Program-made: the position numbers and the translations under genes
Notes under the pieces: model-generated
The model's input: the letters and a program-made list of their open reading frames with translations, nothing else
Told to the model about the DNA's origin: nothing
Database searches by the model: none
Shown here: piece by piece, positions 49,685 through 61,370 of the stretch
Numbering within the stretch: position 1 is the first letter of the stretch
Layout of the letters: every line of letters begins with the position of its first letter
Origin: Heliocybe sulcata
Lineage: Eukaryota > Basidiomycota > Agaricomycetes > Gloeophyllales > Gloeophyllaceae
Reading direction: 5' to 3'
Assembly (NCBI GenBank): GCA_004369045.1
Contig: ML213505.1
Coordinates: 906,591 to 970,590, forward strand
Length of the DNA: 64,000 nucleotides

Positions 49685-50943
49685 TCATGCGGCAGCAGCG
49701 ACAGGTGTGGGAGTAGCCTCAATGGGCTTGGTCTCAGGCTCGACTGCAGGGGCAGCCTCCGTCGTTGCGGGCTCCGCAGCAGCAGCGGGCTCAGCGGCAG
49801 CCTCAGTCGCGGGGTTCTCCAGAGGAGCAACGGCAGCGGGCTCCTCAATCTGAGGGGGGTTTTCGTCGACCTTGGCGGGCTTGTCGTGAGACTCCTTGTG
49901 CTTGGGCTTGAAGAAGTCACCGACGCGCGCCGACAACCGGCGGCCAACCTTAGCGTTCTTCTTGGGCTCCTCCTTCTACAATGTGAAGTCAGTAAAGAGC
50001 ACATGTCATTACCCGGGCCGCATACCTTCTCCTCCTTAGGCGTCTCAGTCGCTTCAGGGGCGGCCTCCTTGGGCGCCTCCGCAGCAGGCTCAGGAACAGC
50101 CTCCACAGCAGCCGCACCCTCACTATATCGCAAAATTAGCGTTCGCAGAGTGAAATCACGGTACACAAACTCACGTCTCCTTAACAGGCTCAGGGACAGG
50201 CTCGGCCACTGCCGGGGCGGCGGCGGCGGGCTCCTCCGCCTTGGCCACCTCCTCCTCCTTCTTCGCCTCCTCCTTGGCGGGCTCCTCAGTGGCAGGAGCA
50301 GGAGTGGGCTATCAGAAAACGAGTTAGGTTCGAAACGTCCGTGACACAGTAAGGCGACCCACCTCAACCTCTTCCTTCTTCTTCTCAGCCTTAGGGCTCT
50401 TGGGGCCTTTGGCCTTCTTCAGCGGGGCAAGTAGCTTCGAGAATAAACCCGGGCTCTTGGGCCTCTCCTCCTTCTTGGGAGTCTCGGCGGCGGCAGCCTC
50501 CTCAGCCTATCGAATGAGTAAGGATGTTGTGGATGCAATGCAGACTAATGGAACTTACAGGCTTGGCCTCCTCCTTGGCAGGTTCCTCCGTGGCTGGCGC
50601 AGCAGCGACAGGCGCCTCAGTCGTGGCCTCAGCTGCGGCGGGGGCAGGGGCAGCAGGCTCCTAGCAACAATGCATTGAGGAATTAAGGAAACGGTTCATG
50701 CAACAAGCAAGGGTACACTTTACCTCTGCCTTGGGTTCCTCAACAGCGGGCGCAGCAGCTACCTCCTATACATTGATGAGTAATCAAGACGCGCTATAAT
50801 AAGAAAGCGCGTACAGTGGCGGGAGCCGCCACCTCCTCAGTCTTGGGCACTTCAGCGGTAGGTACCTCGGGCTCAGCAGCGGGCACCTCAGTGGTCGGCT
50901 TGACCTCCTCGACGGGGACAGCGGCGGGTGCTTCGGCAGACAT
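49685..50943 (-). CDS. Ala/Pro/Glu-rich low-complexity protein with two basic helices
   Basis: A 312-aa protein in seven exons (50815-50943, 50724-50765, 50560-or-50559 to 50660, 50363-50506, 50175-50308, 50026-50122, 49685-49975). It is mostly Ala, Glu, Pro and Lys and likely disordered. Two short basic amphipathic segments stand out: SPGLFSKLLAPLKKAKGPKS (fourth exon) and VGRRLSARVGDFFKPKHKES (last exon). The string ATEEPAKEEAK occurs in both the third and fifth exons, pointing to internal exon duplication. No signal peptide, membrane helix or known domain. The end is Ala/Pro-rich (PIEATPTPVAAAA). I do not recognise a family; small membrane- or nucleic-acid-binding helices are possible. Confidence 0.7.
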
Positions 50944-52093
50944 TACGATAGAGGGTATGTGGGAGCTGAAATGAGAGCTACGTGTCAGTCTTATACTTGC
51001 ACGAGACAAAGCAGACGCGAAAACAAAGGCTGCAACGCGAAAGCCAGTAAGGAAAGAGAAACATACGATCAACCGATAATAAGACACAAGAGAGAGAAAA
51101 GGACGTGAACGCTGCCTCAACCCGAGAGGAGGTATAGAGAGAAAAGAGAAGATAGGAGAGCAGTTGCTGGGACGCGCTCTTCTTATCCTTATTTGGCTTG
51201 GCTTTTGGGACAAACATAAGCAACCAAAGACCCCGGACCTCCCAGTTTGGTATCTTCCCGCTTCTCTGTATCATGTCGTTGCCACCGCGTATGTTTTATC
51301 TTCCACCAGGAACTCCTAGGGGCCAATAATTGGCGATGTCTCCCTGTGTTCGTGGGCCGCCGTTTCTATTCCTTTACGCATACGAGCCAGAAGAGGGGGC
51401 GTTGGCTCTCACCGAGTGCTGAATCGGTGGGCCTCGAAGCGTGACTCGTCTACGCGAATCACGTCGCAACGACCCCGAAATGATGGAAGCCTCTGACCGA
51501 AACTCAATCAAGCATCCCTTTTGTGCCGCCAATCGCATCATTTTGCGTTCTATCTGCACTCGCTAAAAGGCAGCATGTTGTGTGCTCAGGAATCATTTAC
51601 CTCCTGATGCGTCTTGTACTCGACCACCGACTGAAGGACACGCAGAGCCATTTGGTTTCGGTCTGGGGTCGAAGGCCTAAATTTTCATACAAGGGGCTTC
51701 TTGACTTCTCGGCACACGCCGCTTTACCCGTTTCACCAGCGCCCTATTTCAATTTCTCACGACCAGCCAAACCTAGCGCGGCGCCTGGCTTTCCAGGTTC
51801 CTGTCATCCTCCGACGCCGGTCGCGGCCTGCAGCACTTGTGTTCCCTGTTTCGTCGTCGTTTCCTCTGTCCTCATCGCCGTGCGCTCCTTTGTGACTGGC
51901 GCGCAGGCAATGAGTGCTGCGACAATATTGGTATGCTGTGAACGACGTCATTTTGTAATGGAAACGCCACTCCACCTTGTACCTGCCATGTAGACAGATC
52001 AACTCCTCGAGGCATTTATAAAGCGGTTGTTGTCCCACTCGCTCTCGCTGTCTACCCCCATCTGCGCCCCAGCGTGTCGCAAAGTCGTCCAAG
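50944..52093. other. Intergenic, divergent promoters
   Basis: 1.15 kb between opposing start codons (50943 minus, 52094 plus). The 51.0-51.2 kb part is purine-rich on the plus strand, a likely 5' leader of the minus-strand gene. A 156-codon plus-strand frame at 51523-51993 has no recognisable content. Confidence 0.5.
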
Positions 52094-53099
52094 ATGATAG
52101 GTTTCCTCACGCCCGCTCTCTTATTTTCTGCCTTCCTTCTCCTCCTGCTCGTCTCGCTTTCAACTCCCATTATAAAGACCATCTATATATTTAGGCTCTA
52201 TGCGAACGTCGCTGTCACTGCCTTCAACGTCAGCGCAGACGGTCATAGTAATGCCCGCTTCGGTGTCTGGGGCTACTGCGTCGACGCCATAACGGTCTCG
52301 TGAGTCTGGAATTCATTCGGAGATGCGCAGAATAGACTGACCAGCTATTACACAGAATCCTTGGCCAGACTGAGACTACACCAGCAGGGTGCACACCTAG
52401 ACATCTGGGATATAACCTTAACGGCATCATTGGCAATATCTTGTGCGTCGTCTGCTGTTCATGCCACCCTTGTCCCTGACCTTTCTTTAGACAGTCCAGG
52501 GGTTTTAATCCCAAAGTGATCTCCACAGCCTTGACGGCAGTCCTGGTCCTCCACCCAATCGGTACGTCCGTCTAGCTCAAGCTCTCCATTATATAGTCGG
52601 ACCTGCTGACCCGCCATATTTCTCCATTAGCGTGTGGCTTGACCTTCCTTGCCTTACTAACTTCGCTCGCCTTGTTACGCCCCGGCACGGCGCGTGGCGC
52701 TTCCATATTGACCTTGATCTTCGGCATCCTCGCTACACTGGTCACTACTGCGGCATTTCTGATCGACGTCATCATGGTGGCAGTAGTCCGCACCAAGGTG
52801 CATAACGAAACCGACGGCGATATTTGGCTCACCTTTGGTAACGCGGTACGTGCTATACCATGAATCGTGCGTGCCTGAGCGCCTGTCTGATAATATCCCT
52901 GGTAGATTTGGATGACTCTCGGCGCGACAATCGCCCTGTGGCTGTCTTTGGCTGGCGCGTGCGCAGGTGTTTGCGGATTCGGTGGAGGAAGATACGGAAG
53001 GTGTGCAGCCTCTTCGTTTCATTTCGCCTCTGTTCAGGACAACTTACTCACTGTCTATTCTTCTTCAGTAGACGTGCAAGGAAGGCCGGCACCTACTGA
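52094..53099 (+). CDS. SUR7/PalI-family membrane protein
   Basis: A 234-aa four-helix protein in six exons (52094-52299, 52356-52442, 52491-52561, 52631-52845, 52906-53000, 53069-53099). It begins with a signal-anchor-like helix (LLFSAFLLLLLVSLSTPIIK), followed by an extracellular loop with FGVWGYCVD, the G-Y-C pattern of SUR7/PalI proteins. Three further helices are ACGLTFLALLTSLALL, ILTLIFGILATLVTTAAFLI and TLGATIALWLSLAGACAGVC. The tail is short and basic (GGGRYGRSRRARKAGTY). PalI/Rim9 helps sense alkaline pH at the plasma membrane; other family members organise eisosomes. Which subgroup this is cannot be settled; the short tail resembles neither long-tailed PalI nor yeast Sur7. Confidence 0.82.
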
Positions 53100-53552
53100 A
53101 GTTACAACGAAGAAGAACGACTCTTGATTAATGATTATCGATCCAGGACAATCTGTACACCTATGTATTCCGGTACTCGCACTAATCTTACGCCCGGAAT
53201 GACTGATGTATTGTATTCCCGATCCCCTACATAGCATACATGTATAAATCATATTTGTGTACGAGTGCCTTGTGTGCCATCGCGACGTTTCATCTAAGGC
53301 GAGTCGATGTAAGAACCGTCTCTCGCTTCCAGCTTGAACCGGAAGTGTCACGGCGACCCGCTCTCTCCATACGCAGATATCTGAGATAACCATGAGGGTC
53401 TAGCCGGTCACATGGCCTGGTTACAGATGTTTTCATAGGTTTTCTTCCACGGACTTGGGGCATTACGAAAAGTGACCAGGTCCTCTGATATTGCTGGGTG
53501 TCATCGAGCAGAATAGGATTGGAATGACGCAGAACAACACTTACAACGGACC
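53100..53552. other. Intergenic, converging 3' ends
   Basis: Tail-to-tail gap between the SUR7/PalI gene and the methyltransferase. No gene seen. Confidence 0.5.
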
Positions 53553-54416
53553 CTACCGTAAAGTCATCCGCCAGATCTCCACGCCCTCCCAATCCACTTT
53601 ATTCCATCCGGCCAGGCCGCCTTTCTCCATAGCCTTCAGCACTTTCCTATGCGGGACACGTTGGACGGAGAAACCCCAGGCGCTTTTGGCTTCGGATAGA
53701 GCTCTATCGATGAGTGCCGAATCACGACGTTCTACGCAGATGTATACAGGCGGAGTGCGAGTGCTTCGTGAAGTCGACTGGACAGACTGGGTACAGAGTG
53801 CGTGGAGAGTACGCAAGAGTGGTGTGCATAATGACTCTGTGTAGAGGGTATCGGAAGTGAGGATCAGGTCGAAGGGTGGTTCCAACAGCTCGCAGTGGCC
53901 TTCGACGTCGGAAATGGTATGGCTGCTTATTACTTCGTGACTCGTCCATGTCCAGTTCGAGGGCGGAACCGTCCAGTCCAATTCACGGACTTGGATCGTA
54001 CCAGGATCACCGGTCAGATTGGCCACATTTCCATGAATGTTGTCCTTGAGGACAGCCGAGATGACGAACGATACATCAGTGGCGAGGATGTCCCAGCCCA
54101 AAGAGGAGAGCGCCAGCCTGCGGATGTCGCCCGCAGTTTTGAATGTAGCATTCCAAGGAAATTGAGTACCACCCACGCCGTGAGCCCGATGCCGCTGCCT
54201 AATTCGACGGCTCTTGGACGCCTGTTGCATGTACCAGAAGGCTTCAGTTTCGCACAGATATCCGCGAGATACAAGGATAGGCACTGCGCGCCCAACCACA
54301 GTTCCATTAGAAGAGCCGTCGTCAAGCTGCCTTAGCGAGAAACGGCGGTCTAGAAAAGCATAATCGAGCAATGGAATATGCTTTGTGTGATGTGCTGGCA
54401 GCGGAAGGGAAGACAT
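53553..54416 (-). CDS. Class I protein methyltransferase (METTL21/Nnt1-like), apparently frameshifted
   Basis: Two exons, 54177-54416 and 53553-54117 (intron GTGGGT...GCAG), total 805 nt, one short of or two beyond a codon multiple. SAM motif I is AVELGSGIGLTALALSSLGWDILATD; later blocks are ISAVLKDNIHGN and PPFDLILTSDTLY (the DxLY motif of this family), so a lysine methyltransferase acting on a protein is likely. The N-terminal LLDYAFLDRRFSLRQLDDGS reads in one frame, but WLGAQCLSLYLADICAKLKP directly after reads in another. The switch falls at about 54298-54302 inside GGAACTGTGGTTGG; two missing bases would restore a continuous family-like sequence. Either a real allele defect or an assembly error. 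It shares a 212-bp divergent promoter with the RhoGEF. Confidence 0.7.
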   Translation of the reverse strand: MSSLPLPAHHTKHIPLLDYAFLDRRFSLRQLDDGSSNGTVVGRAVPILVSRGYLCETEAFWYMQQASKSRRIRQRHRAHGVGGTQFPWNATFKTAGDIRRLALSSLGWDILATDVSFVISAVLKDNIHGNVANLTGDPGTIQVRELDWTVPPSNWTWTSHEVISSHTISDVEGHCELLEPPFDLILTSDTLYTESLCTPLLRTLHALCTQSVQSTSRSTRTPPVYICVERRDSALIDRALSEAKSAWGFSVQRVPHRKVLKAMEKGGLAGWNKVDWEGVEIWRMTLR

Positions 54417-54628
54417 GAGGGCAAGCAGAAGAGAGTAGTGGAAAAGCTGCGTTGAGTAAAGTAGCCTGGCAGTGTATAGCCTTGTTTTGCTTCCGCGCGC
54501 TCGCTCTGGTCACCGTTGCATGGAGCACCTTGCACGCACGGCCCACACGTTCCTTCCGCCCCTCTCGTCGTCGTCGCGCCTATCACCCGTGTATATTTCT
54601 GAGCGGCGCCCGACATCCCCGCATCGCC

Positions 54629-57600
54629 ATGAAGGCGCTCTTCAACCGTTTCAACAGGAGCATCACTAAGGACAAGGACAGAGATCCCGTCAAGGACGAC
54701 TCTTATCCTTTCAAGAAGGAGAAACTCCCAGCGCTCCCTCCCTTGCCAGAATGGCCCCCTCGTCTTGCTACAGATACTCCGAACTCGATCGATTCACCGA
54801 AACCTCTCCCAGACCTCGGAACGCGATATTTACCCCCTGTTGACCAGCCTGTCCGCTCCCTATCGACCGATTCCTCCGCAACTACTACGACTAATAACAC
54901 TGCGACTCCAGCGGCGACGCCTGTGGTAGAGCGAGGTCAAGATGATGCACTCGGTCTTGGCTTACATTCGTCGCGCCAGGAGCCAGATTCCGCGGGGCGG
55001 AGCTCTCGTAAGGCTGCCAATGGAAACGTCAGCACGGCGAATGGTGCTGCTGACGTACAGAAGAAAGTAGCCTTCATTTCCCCTCCGCCTACTCCCGGGC
55101 CTTCAGGAAACCGCGCGCTGCCTGCTGATACGTCCGCAAACGGTGCGGCTGCTGGCACTGCAATGAAAAGCAATGTCTCCCGTTTCCAGGCAGCGCACGG
55201 CAAGGATCCTCGTGGATCTACATCCACATCAGCGTCAGCGTCCAAGACGGATATCAGCAAAGGCTCGAGCAGCACGGCGAAACCCACTTCCACGCGGTCT
55301 GCGACATCACCCTTCCCCAAACCCTCCGCCGACGGTGTTTCCATCCACCAGTCACTTCGCTCGGGGACGCCGTACTCGCATATGTCTGGAACCAGTAGCC
55401 GCATCCTAGCTGCGTCATCATGGAGTGAAGGGGCAGAGGAAGACCTGGTGTCAAACCTGGGTCCTCGGGAACGAACTAGACAGGAAGTGCTGTGGGAGAT
55501 CGTCGCGAGTGAAGAAAGGTATGTTCCTACCAGTCTTTCCAGCTCATCTGGTGTGCCTTAATCATACGCGAAAAGATACGTGGCCGAGCTACTGAAGATG
55601 AAGGATACCTTTCTCGACCCTCTTCTACATCCGTTTTCGACTTCGCCGGTAACATCGCCAACGCCCCTGGATTTCGACGACTTCTCCCGCTTTGATTCTC
55701 CCCAAGAGTCCCTTGAGAACCTTCCAATTGCAGCACGTTTCCTATCGCCGTTAGGCTTCCGCTCCGAGTCACCGACGGCTGCGCCGTCAGCGATCACCCC
55801 ATCCAACAGTAGAGATGGCAAAGATCATCCTAATATTGACGGCGAGTCTCTGGATAGCGACGAAGAAGGTGAAGTTGACGATCGAATGGGCAAATCTTTT
55901 ACCCCATCTTCATCTAAGGCGAAGCCGTCACCGAGTACGAAGACGGCGGCGAAGCATAATCATCCTCGGTCACCTTATGGCACGAGTCGCACAGCATCGG
56001 GACGTGGTGGCGGCGGCGGGCCTATCGTTCCCTTCCCATCCCGATCCCATCAATCGCTACCTGCCCCGCCTCGAGCCAATCCTAATGCAGCCTCGACGCA
56101 CTCGCTAGGCAGACAATCGTTCAGTGAGGAAGAGCGCAAGAACGCTACTGGATCGAAGGGTGTACTGCGTAAATTAAAGAAGAGTACTACCGCGTCCGAC
56201 GGTATCGTCATCGACGGTGCCGTCCCTCCTCACCAGCTTCCCGAAGATCTGAAACTCTGTCTGGAAGTGATTGAGCAGTCGATGATCGAGGGTCACCAGA
56301 AGCTTAGTGACGGGTTAAGAAAGCGGTACGAAGAACAGTATCCTCTTGTACGGTCCTTGGCGGATGTATTTGTATCGAACGTGAGTGTCACTCATCTGCA
56401 CCTCTCAAGTATTTTTCTGATTAGGATCGGGTTAGTCCCATATCCTGCATGCATATGCTCAATATGTCTTGCACCTGGAACGCGCCTTGGAGCAAGTTGA
56501 TAATGCCCTGTCAACAGCATACGCCACAAAGAAGCCCAAGAAGCAAGATGCTGGCGACTGGTTCAAGGTCTGCAAGTATTTACAGAAGCTGGAGGAGTCA
56601 TCTGCGGATAAGGGCGAGACTGGTCTTGCCATTTCCCTTTCGAAGCCGTTCCAGCGCTTGCTGAAGTATCCCCTCCTCTTTCAAAACCTGCTCTTCCACA
56701 CCGATCCTAGTACCTTCGAATACGAAAGTACACTTCAGATGGTGGCGGAGGTTGAGACGATCGTGCGGAGTATAGAGGATGAGAAGATCCAGAAGGAGGA
56801 AAGGGATAAGACACGAGACGTCTTCGCCCGTATAGAAGGTCTGGAGAAGGTCAAGCAATTGGCTGCTCCTAAGCCTTCTCGACTACTAGTCGAAGAACGG
56901 CAACTTATGCCAGCGCAAGAGGGAGGTTCTCCCAAGGGTTCAACGTCGCCACCCACTGCCATGAATGGCAAGGGCGTGAAGGGCAAGACATCTTTCAAAC
57001 GTCTTAGCGACGTCCTGCAGCCCAATTCGAGTGGCATAGGCGGCAAGAAGGATCTTTGGCTGGTTGTATTCAATGACGTTGTCCTCCGATGTCAGAGGAC
57101 CGGGACAACATCACTACCCTTAGTGGCCGCGACGAACTCGCGCGTAAATTCTTTACCTGATATGCAGGGTAAGGCGAAGTACGCATCTACGGGTCGGAGA
57201 GGCTCCCAAACAAAACCTAGGAACCTGTACAAATTCATCAAGGTGAATGCGATCTCCGTTCGTGCGTGAATACGTCTGACATGATCATGGTCGCAGATCG
57301 AGACATGGGACATTGGTCATGTCGTTCAGCCTCGTGAGGGCGTGGTCTCGATGGAGGAGTAAGTTTGCTTACTGTCCTCTTGAGTGTCCATTACTAAAGT
57401 GCATAATCGCAGTGTCGTGCGGTCTAAGGCGCAGCAGTACCATTCAGGTGCACCGCAGCCGAGGATAGTGCCCATGCCTGATGACGATGAAGAAGACAAG
57501 GCGAACGATTCGGACGACTCGGATAGGAAGAGCAAGATGAGCTTCTCGTACTGGGGCGCTGACAAGATCACCATCCAAAAGCCGGTTGTCAAGCCAAAAC

Positions 57601-58049
57601 CGATGGTGACCCCGGCAGCTCGGAGAGCCTCGCCGTCGATGTCTACGGCGTATGCCCGGGAGTCTTCTGCCAATGCAAAGTTTGGGACGCGCCTAATGGA
57701 TTCGCCCAACCCAGTACGCCCGGCCAGTCGTCGTACGCAGGGGACACCTGCAGGTCGGACGACTCCTGCTGCCCGGCGTCAGCCTGCGTCAGAAGACGCG
57801 CCTACAGTCAAGTCGACCGTAACGCGGGACCCGGCGAGGCCGGCTTGGGTAGGCAGCACGAGGTCCGGAACTGCGACGCCGACGGGCGCGAAACGCGTAA
57901 GGAACATTTCGCAGACGAGCGCTGCCACCAAGGCGACCGTGACCTCGAACAAGTCGCTGGCGTCTCCTGCGCCCTCGGAAGACTCGGGAGTGGGGATGTA
58001 TCGGCAGATCATGGCTCAGAACCCGTCATTGACGAGGCTGAACTCATAG
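54629..58049 (+). CDS. Rho guanine-nucleotide exchange factor (DH-PH)
   Basis: A 1066-aa protein in five exons (54629-55518, 55576-56380, 56436-57242, 57297-57358, 57413-58049). After ~280 disordered residues the DH (RhoGEF) domain opens with RQEVLWEIVASEERYVAELLK (CR1). It is then broken by a ~190-residue Ser/Pro/Gly-rich insert before EDLKLCLEVIEQSMIEGHQK, KVCKYLQKLEESS and SLSKPFQRLLKYPLLFQNLL (CR3, the catalytic helix). A PH-like segment follows (KDLWLVVFNDVVLRCQRTGT, NLYKFIKIETWDIGHV). The C-terminal 200 residues are basic and disordered. It should activate a Rho/Cdc42-type GTPase for polarity or wall synthesis. The start ATG (54629) is the first in frame after a stretch with no family features. 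Confidence 0.88.
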
Positions 58050-58466
58050 ACTCGTCGGCTCTTGCTCCTTCTCTTCACGTTCCTAACGGCTCTTCATCTG
58101 ACTTCACGACCAGCCATGTCCATACCTTTTCTTACTCTGTTTTGTAATTAATTATATCGTCGACTACCCGTTGTCTCGAGATACCGTAGGTCTTTCCTTA
58201 TCCGCTGCTCTTTCCATGCACTGTCTCGCATTTCCCGTTGTCATTATATCTCTTCTTATCCACGCGCCGTTCTAATAAGCTGCTCTTCTTTCGTATGTAT
58301 GCATGACGAACACTGTCGTCAGTCGCGCGGTAGCGAACTGCTGATGAACACTCATTTGCCCTTTACCCTCATCGACCGGTTTAGTACCCCTGTGTTCCGC
58401 CATAGATTTAGCATTTTGTATTACTTATACAGCTATAAGATTCTATTGCGCTCGGTTAGTATTAAC
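58050..58466. other. Intergenic, converging 3' ends
   Basis: Pyrimidine-rich tail-to-tail region between the RhoGEF and asparagine synthetase. No gene seen. Confidence 0.5.
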
Positions 58467-60668
58467 TTAGCTGGGTTGCTGGTACGCTGCTTGGTGGATG
58501 CTGACACTTCGGCCACTTGGATCTGAGGCGCAACCCCAGTCCCCACGGGGAATCCATCTGAAAGTACGGTAAGGCAGGCGGAGAAGGAAGATGGAGTCAA
58601 GTACGCACCGGACAGCAGTCTTGGCGGCAGCTTCTGTCGGGAACAGGCCGTCGAAGATTTCACGGATGTAGTATGCTTCCTTCGTGTCGGGCGTGTCGCG
58701 CGGCCACCGCTCGCCGCGCTTGGCAAAGGCGTCGTCGGACACGACCGCGGCGGCGTGGTCTTTCATGCTGCGTCCACGTATGTGGATCAGTTTGGACAAG
58801 GCGAGGGGCTAAGAGGGGGACGTACCCATCGATCCAGGAATACCCGACGCCGTCCGAGAACTGCTCTTTCTGGCGCCACAGAATTGAGTGGGGTAGATAC
58901 GGCTGTGACAGAGTTACATCCGTGTGTGGCTTAACGTAGTAGTCCAACGCACCTTGCCATCCGGCGCACAGTCAAACGCTTTCCGGAGAATGTACTTCTC
59001 CATGAGCGGCTTCCCGTCCTCGTCGACCGCCTGCGCCGCGCCCGTGCTGAACATCTTCTCCTTAGGGTCCACGTCCATCGCGACGTCCAGGAAGGCCTTG
59101 TCTAGGAAGGGCACGCGCGCCTCGAGGCCCCACGCCATCGTAGACCTGCGTGCGCAGGGTCAGAGCGTATGGAGGTAGAGAAAAAGGGGCGCGCACTTGT
59201 TGGCTCGCAGACAGTCGGAGGTGTGCAGGTTTTTTACGCGGCGGACGCATTCCTGGTGGAATGATTTGGGATCGGGAGCGGCGTGGAAATACAAGTACCC
59301 TGCGCTCAGCCCGACATAAGCTCAGGTGTGATAGATGATTACCGCGGCGCACCTCCAAAGATCTCATCGCTGCCCTCGCCGCTGAGCACCATTTTCACGC
59401 CCATGGCCTTGATCTTGCGGCTGAGCAGGTACATCGGCGTGCTCGCGCGCACCGTCGTCACGTCGTATGTCTCCAGATGATAGATGACGTCCGGGATGGC
59501 GTCGAGCCCTTCCTGGACGGTGAAGACGTACTCGTGGTGGACGGTCCCGAGGTAGTGTGCGGCTTTGCGCGCGGCGAGGAGGTCGGGCGAGTTCTCGAGG
59601 CCGATCGAGAACGAGTGCAGTTGTGGCCATGACGCGATCGTCGCTATGCGCGTACGACTGAGACGAACCCGAATCAAGAGTGCATTAGGTCTCACCTTCT
59701 TCTGATGCGAGTCCGTTGGGCGTCGGAGGGCCGCTCTGGGCCTCGGCGAGCTTGCGCTGCCGCGCTTCGTGCTGGGCTTGCGAGATCTTCTCCGTCTCGC
59801 GCGCAGCGATGGATGCGATGAGGCTGCTGTCCAGGCCGCCGCTGAGCAGCACACCGTACGGCACCTCGGACATCAGGCGCTTCTTGACCGCCGCTTCTAG
59901 CGCTTCCCTGAGCTTGGACAAGTCAGCCTTGGTGGTGGGTATCGAGGCGTCGTCCGAGTCGCCGTCCCACCACGTGGGCTGGTAATACCGTGTTGTGGAG
60001 TTGTCAGAGCTGTCGTATACGTGCCCGGGAGGGAAGGAGATGATTTTGTCGCATTCATCGACCAAGGCTTTCAATTCCGAAGCGAAGTAGACGGCACCCG
60101 GGCGTTTTGAGCTCCAGCCCTGGTAGAGGGTGGTGATACCTATAGGATCACGAGCGGCAATGATCCGAGAGGGGCTGACGGATTCGTCGAGGAGGACGAA
60201 GGAGAACATGCCATCGAGGAGGTCGCAGAGGTTCTTACCGTGCTTCTTGTACTGTATATGAGAGGTCGTGTGATCAGTTAAGTCGCAAGGCATAGGATGA
60301 GTACGTACGAGTGGGATTATGACCTCGCAGTCAGAGTGCGTCTTGAACTTGTAGTCGACACTGGCACGGAGCTTGATGTGGTTGTAGATCTCGCCGTTGA
60401 CTGCGAGGCTGTATTTGCCACAGTCGCTGAGAATGGGTTGGGCACCCGTGTCTGATCGTCTAATGAGCTTTCTGCAGACCGCAGGTGTTGTAAGAGACTC
60501 ACCGACACCGACGATTGCGAGACGTTCATGGCAGAGAATTGTATGTGACCCGACATGGCATCCCGACCAGTCTGGTCCTCTATGTCGCAGTCTCTTCGAC
60601 AGGGCAAGAAAGTGGGCTCTGTCTGCTGATGGCCTCTCGATGCCATGCGCTGCACAGATTCCACACAT
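58467..60668 (-). CDS. Asparagine synthetase (glutamine-hydrolysing)
   Basis: A 592-aa class II amidotransferase that makes asparagine from aspartate, glutamine and ATP. Nine exons: 60503-60668, 60309-60451, 59696-60251, 59353-59643, 59197-59299, 58953-59145, 58826-58902, 58609-58767, 58467-58557. MCGIC gives the N-terminal catalytic Cys2 after Met removal, which fixes the start. Further glutaminase blocks are RGPDWSGCH and NGEIYNH. The synthetase domain has [16 protein letters not shown] (PP-loop), [47 protein letters not shown] and [23 protein letters not shown]. Domain order and length match fungal Asn1/Asn2. TGACTCGAG lies 50 bp upstream of the ATG. Confidence 0.95.
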
Positions 60669-60717
60669 GGAGGTCAAGAAAATATAGCGGAATAATTAAG
60701 AGGAGGTTATAATTTCA

Positions 60718-60726
60718 TGACTCGAG
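60718..60726 (+). promoter_or_regulatory. TGACTCGAG site upstream of asparagine synthetase
   Basis: The same 9-mer as upstream of ARG4, in the same orientation relative to its gene and at nearly the same distance (50 versus 57 bp from the ATG). The TGACTC core suggests Gcn4/CPC1-type control. Confidence 0.5.
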
Positions 60727-61370
60727 ACGATCGCCATTTCGGCTGTCCCCGAGATAAGATAACACTAACAACTGAACCAATAATTGTTTCCCTCGACGCG
60801 TCCGTAAACTTGACATTTCCTGTCAAGCAGCAGGGCGTTTCTCCCACCGCAAATATTCGATGGTTACGCCAGACGGCCATAAGCGTCACAAGGGTCACAG
60901 TGAGTCACGTGCCTCAACTCCTCCTAGTTGGCCACAGCTTCACTGGACAATGTATTTCGGTGCTGTTTGCTGGATTGCATCAACTCCAACTGAAGTGAAC
61001 CTAGTGGTTCCTTCAGGCTTTGAATATTGTCTGCCGATTCACAATCTCTGAATTACTCAATGGACACCTACAGCAACACTCCTGCAGCGCTATGAACTTC
61101 GACATCAGCAAATCCTCCCGCGGCTGGTAGTGGCTTGCGGTGTTGACCATAGTTTGGTCAGACTGGTAGACATGGCCAGCCGGTGATCAGCCGATGGTAA
61201 CGACACGGTCAGACTTTCAGAAGTTGTCAACTCTACCAGTCTTGCAGAGGTCTTGTCAGCAATGGTCATACCTCCGCCACATCTTTCTAAAGATAATGCC
61301 TTAGCAACTGGCAACCGATTCTGATGGGCTGAGATCACGTGCATGTTCTGGGGTTGTGCTGTATAAAATT
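60727..61370. other. Intergenic upstream of a possible small gene
   Basis: Contains two GTCAGAC heptamers (61157-61163, 61208-61214) and CACGTG at about 61337. A 79-codon minus-strand frame at 61105-61344 has no family features. No gene recognised. Confidence 0.45.

Noticed and set aside
51523-51993. 156-codon plus-strand open frame upstream of the SUR7/PalI gene
   Set aside because: No recognisable motif, no splice-consistent extension, and it ends just before the real promoter and start.
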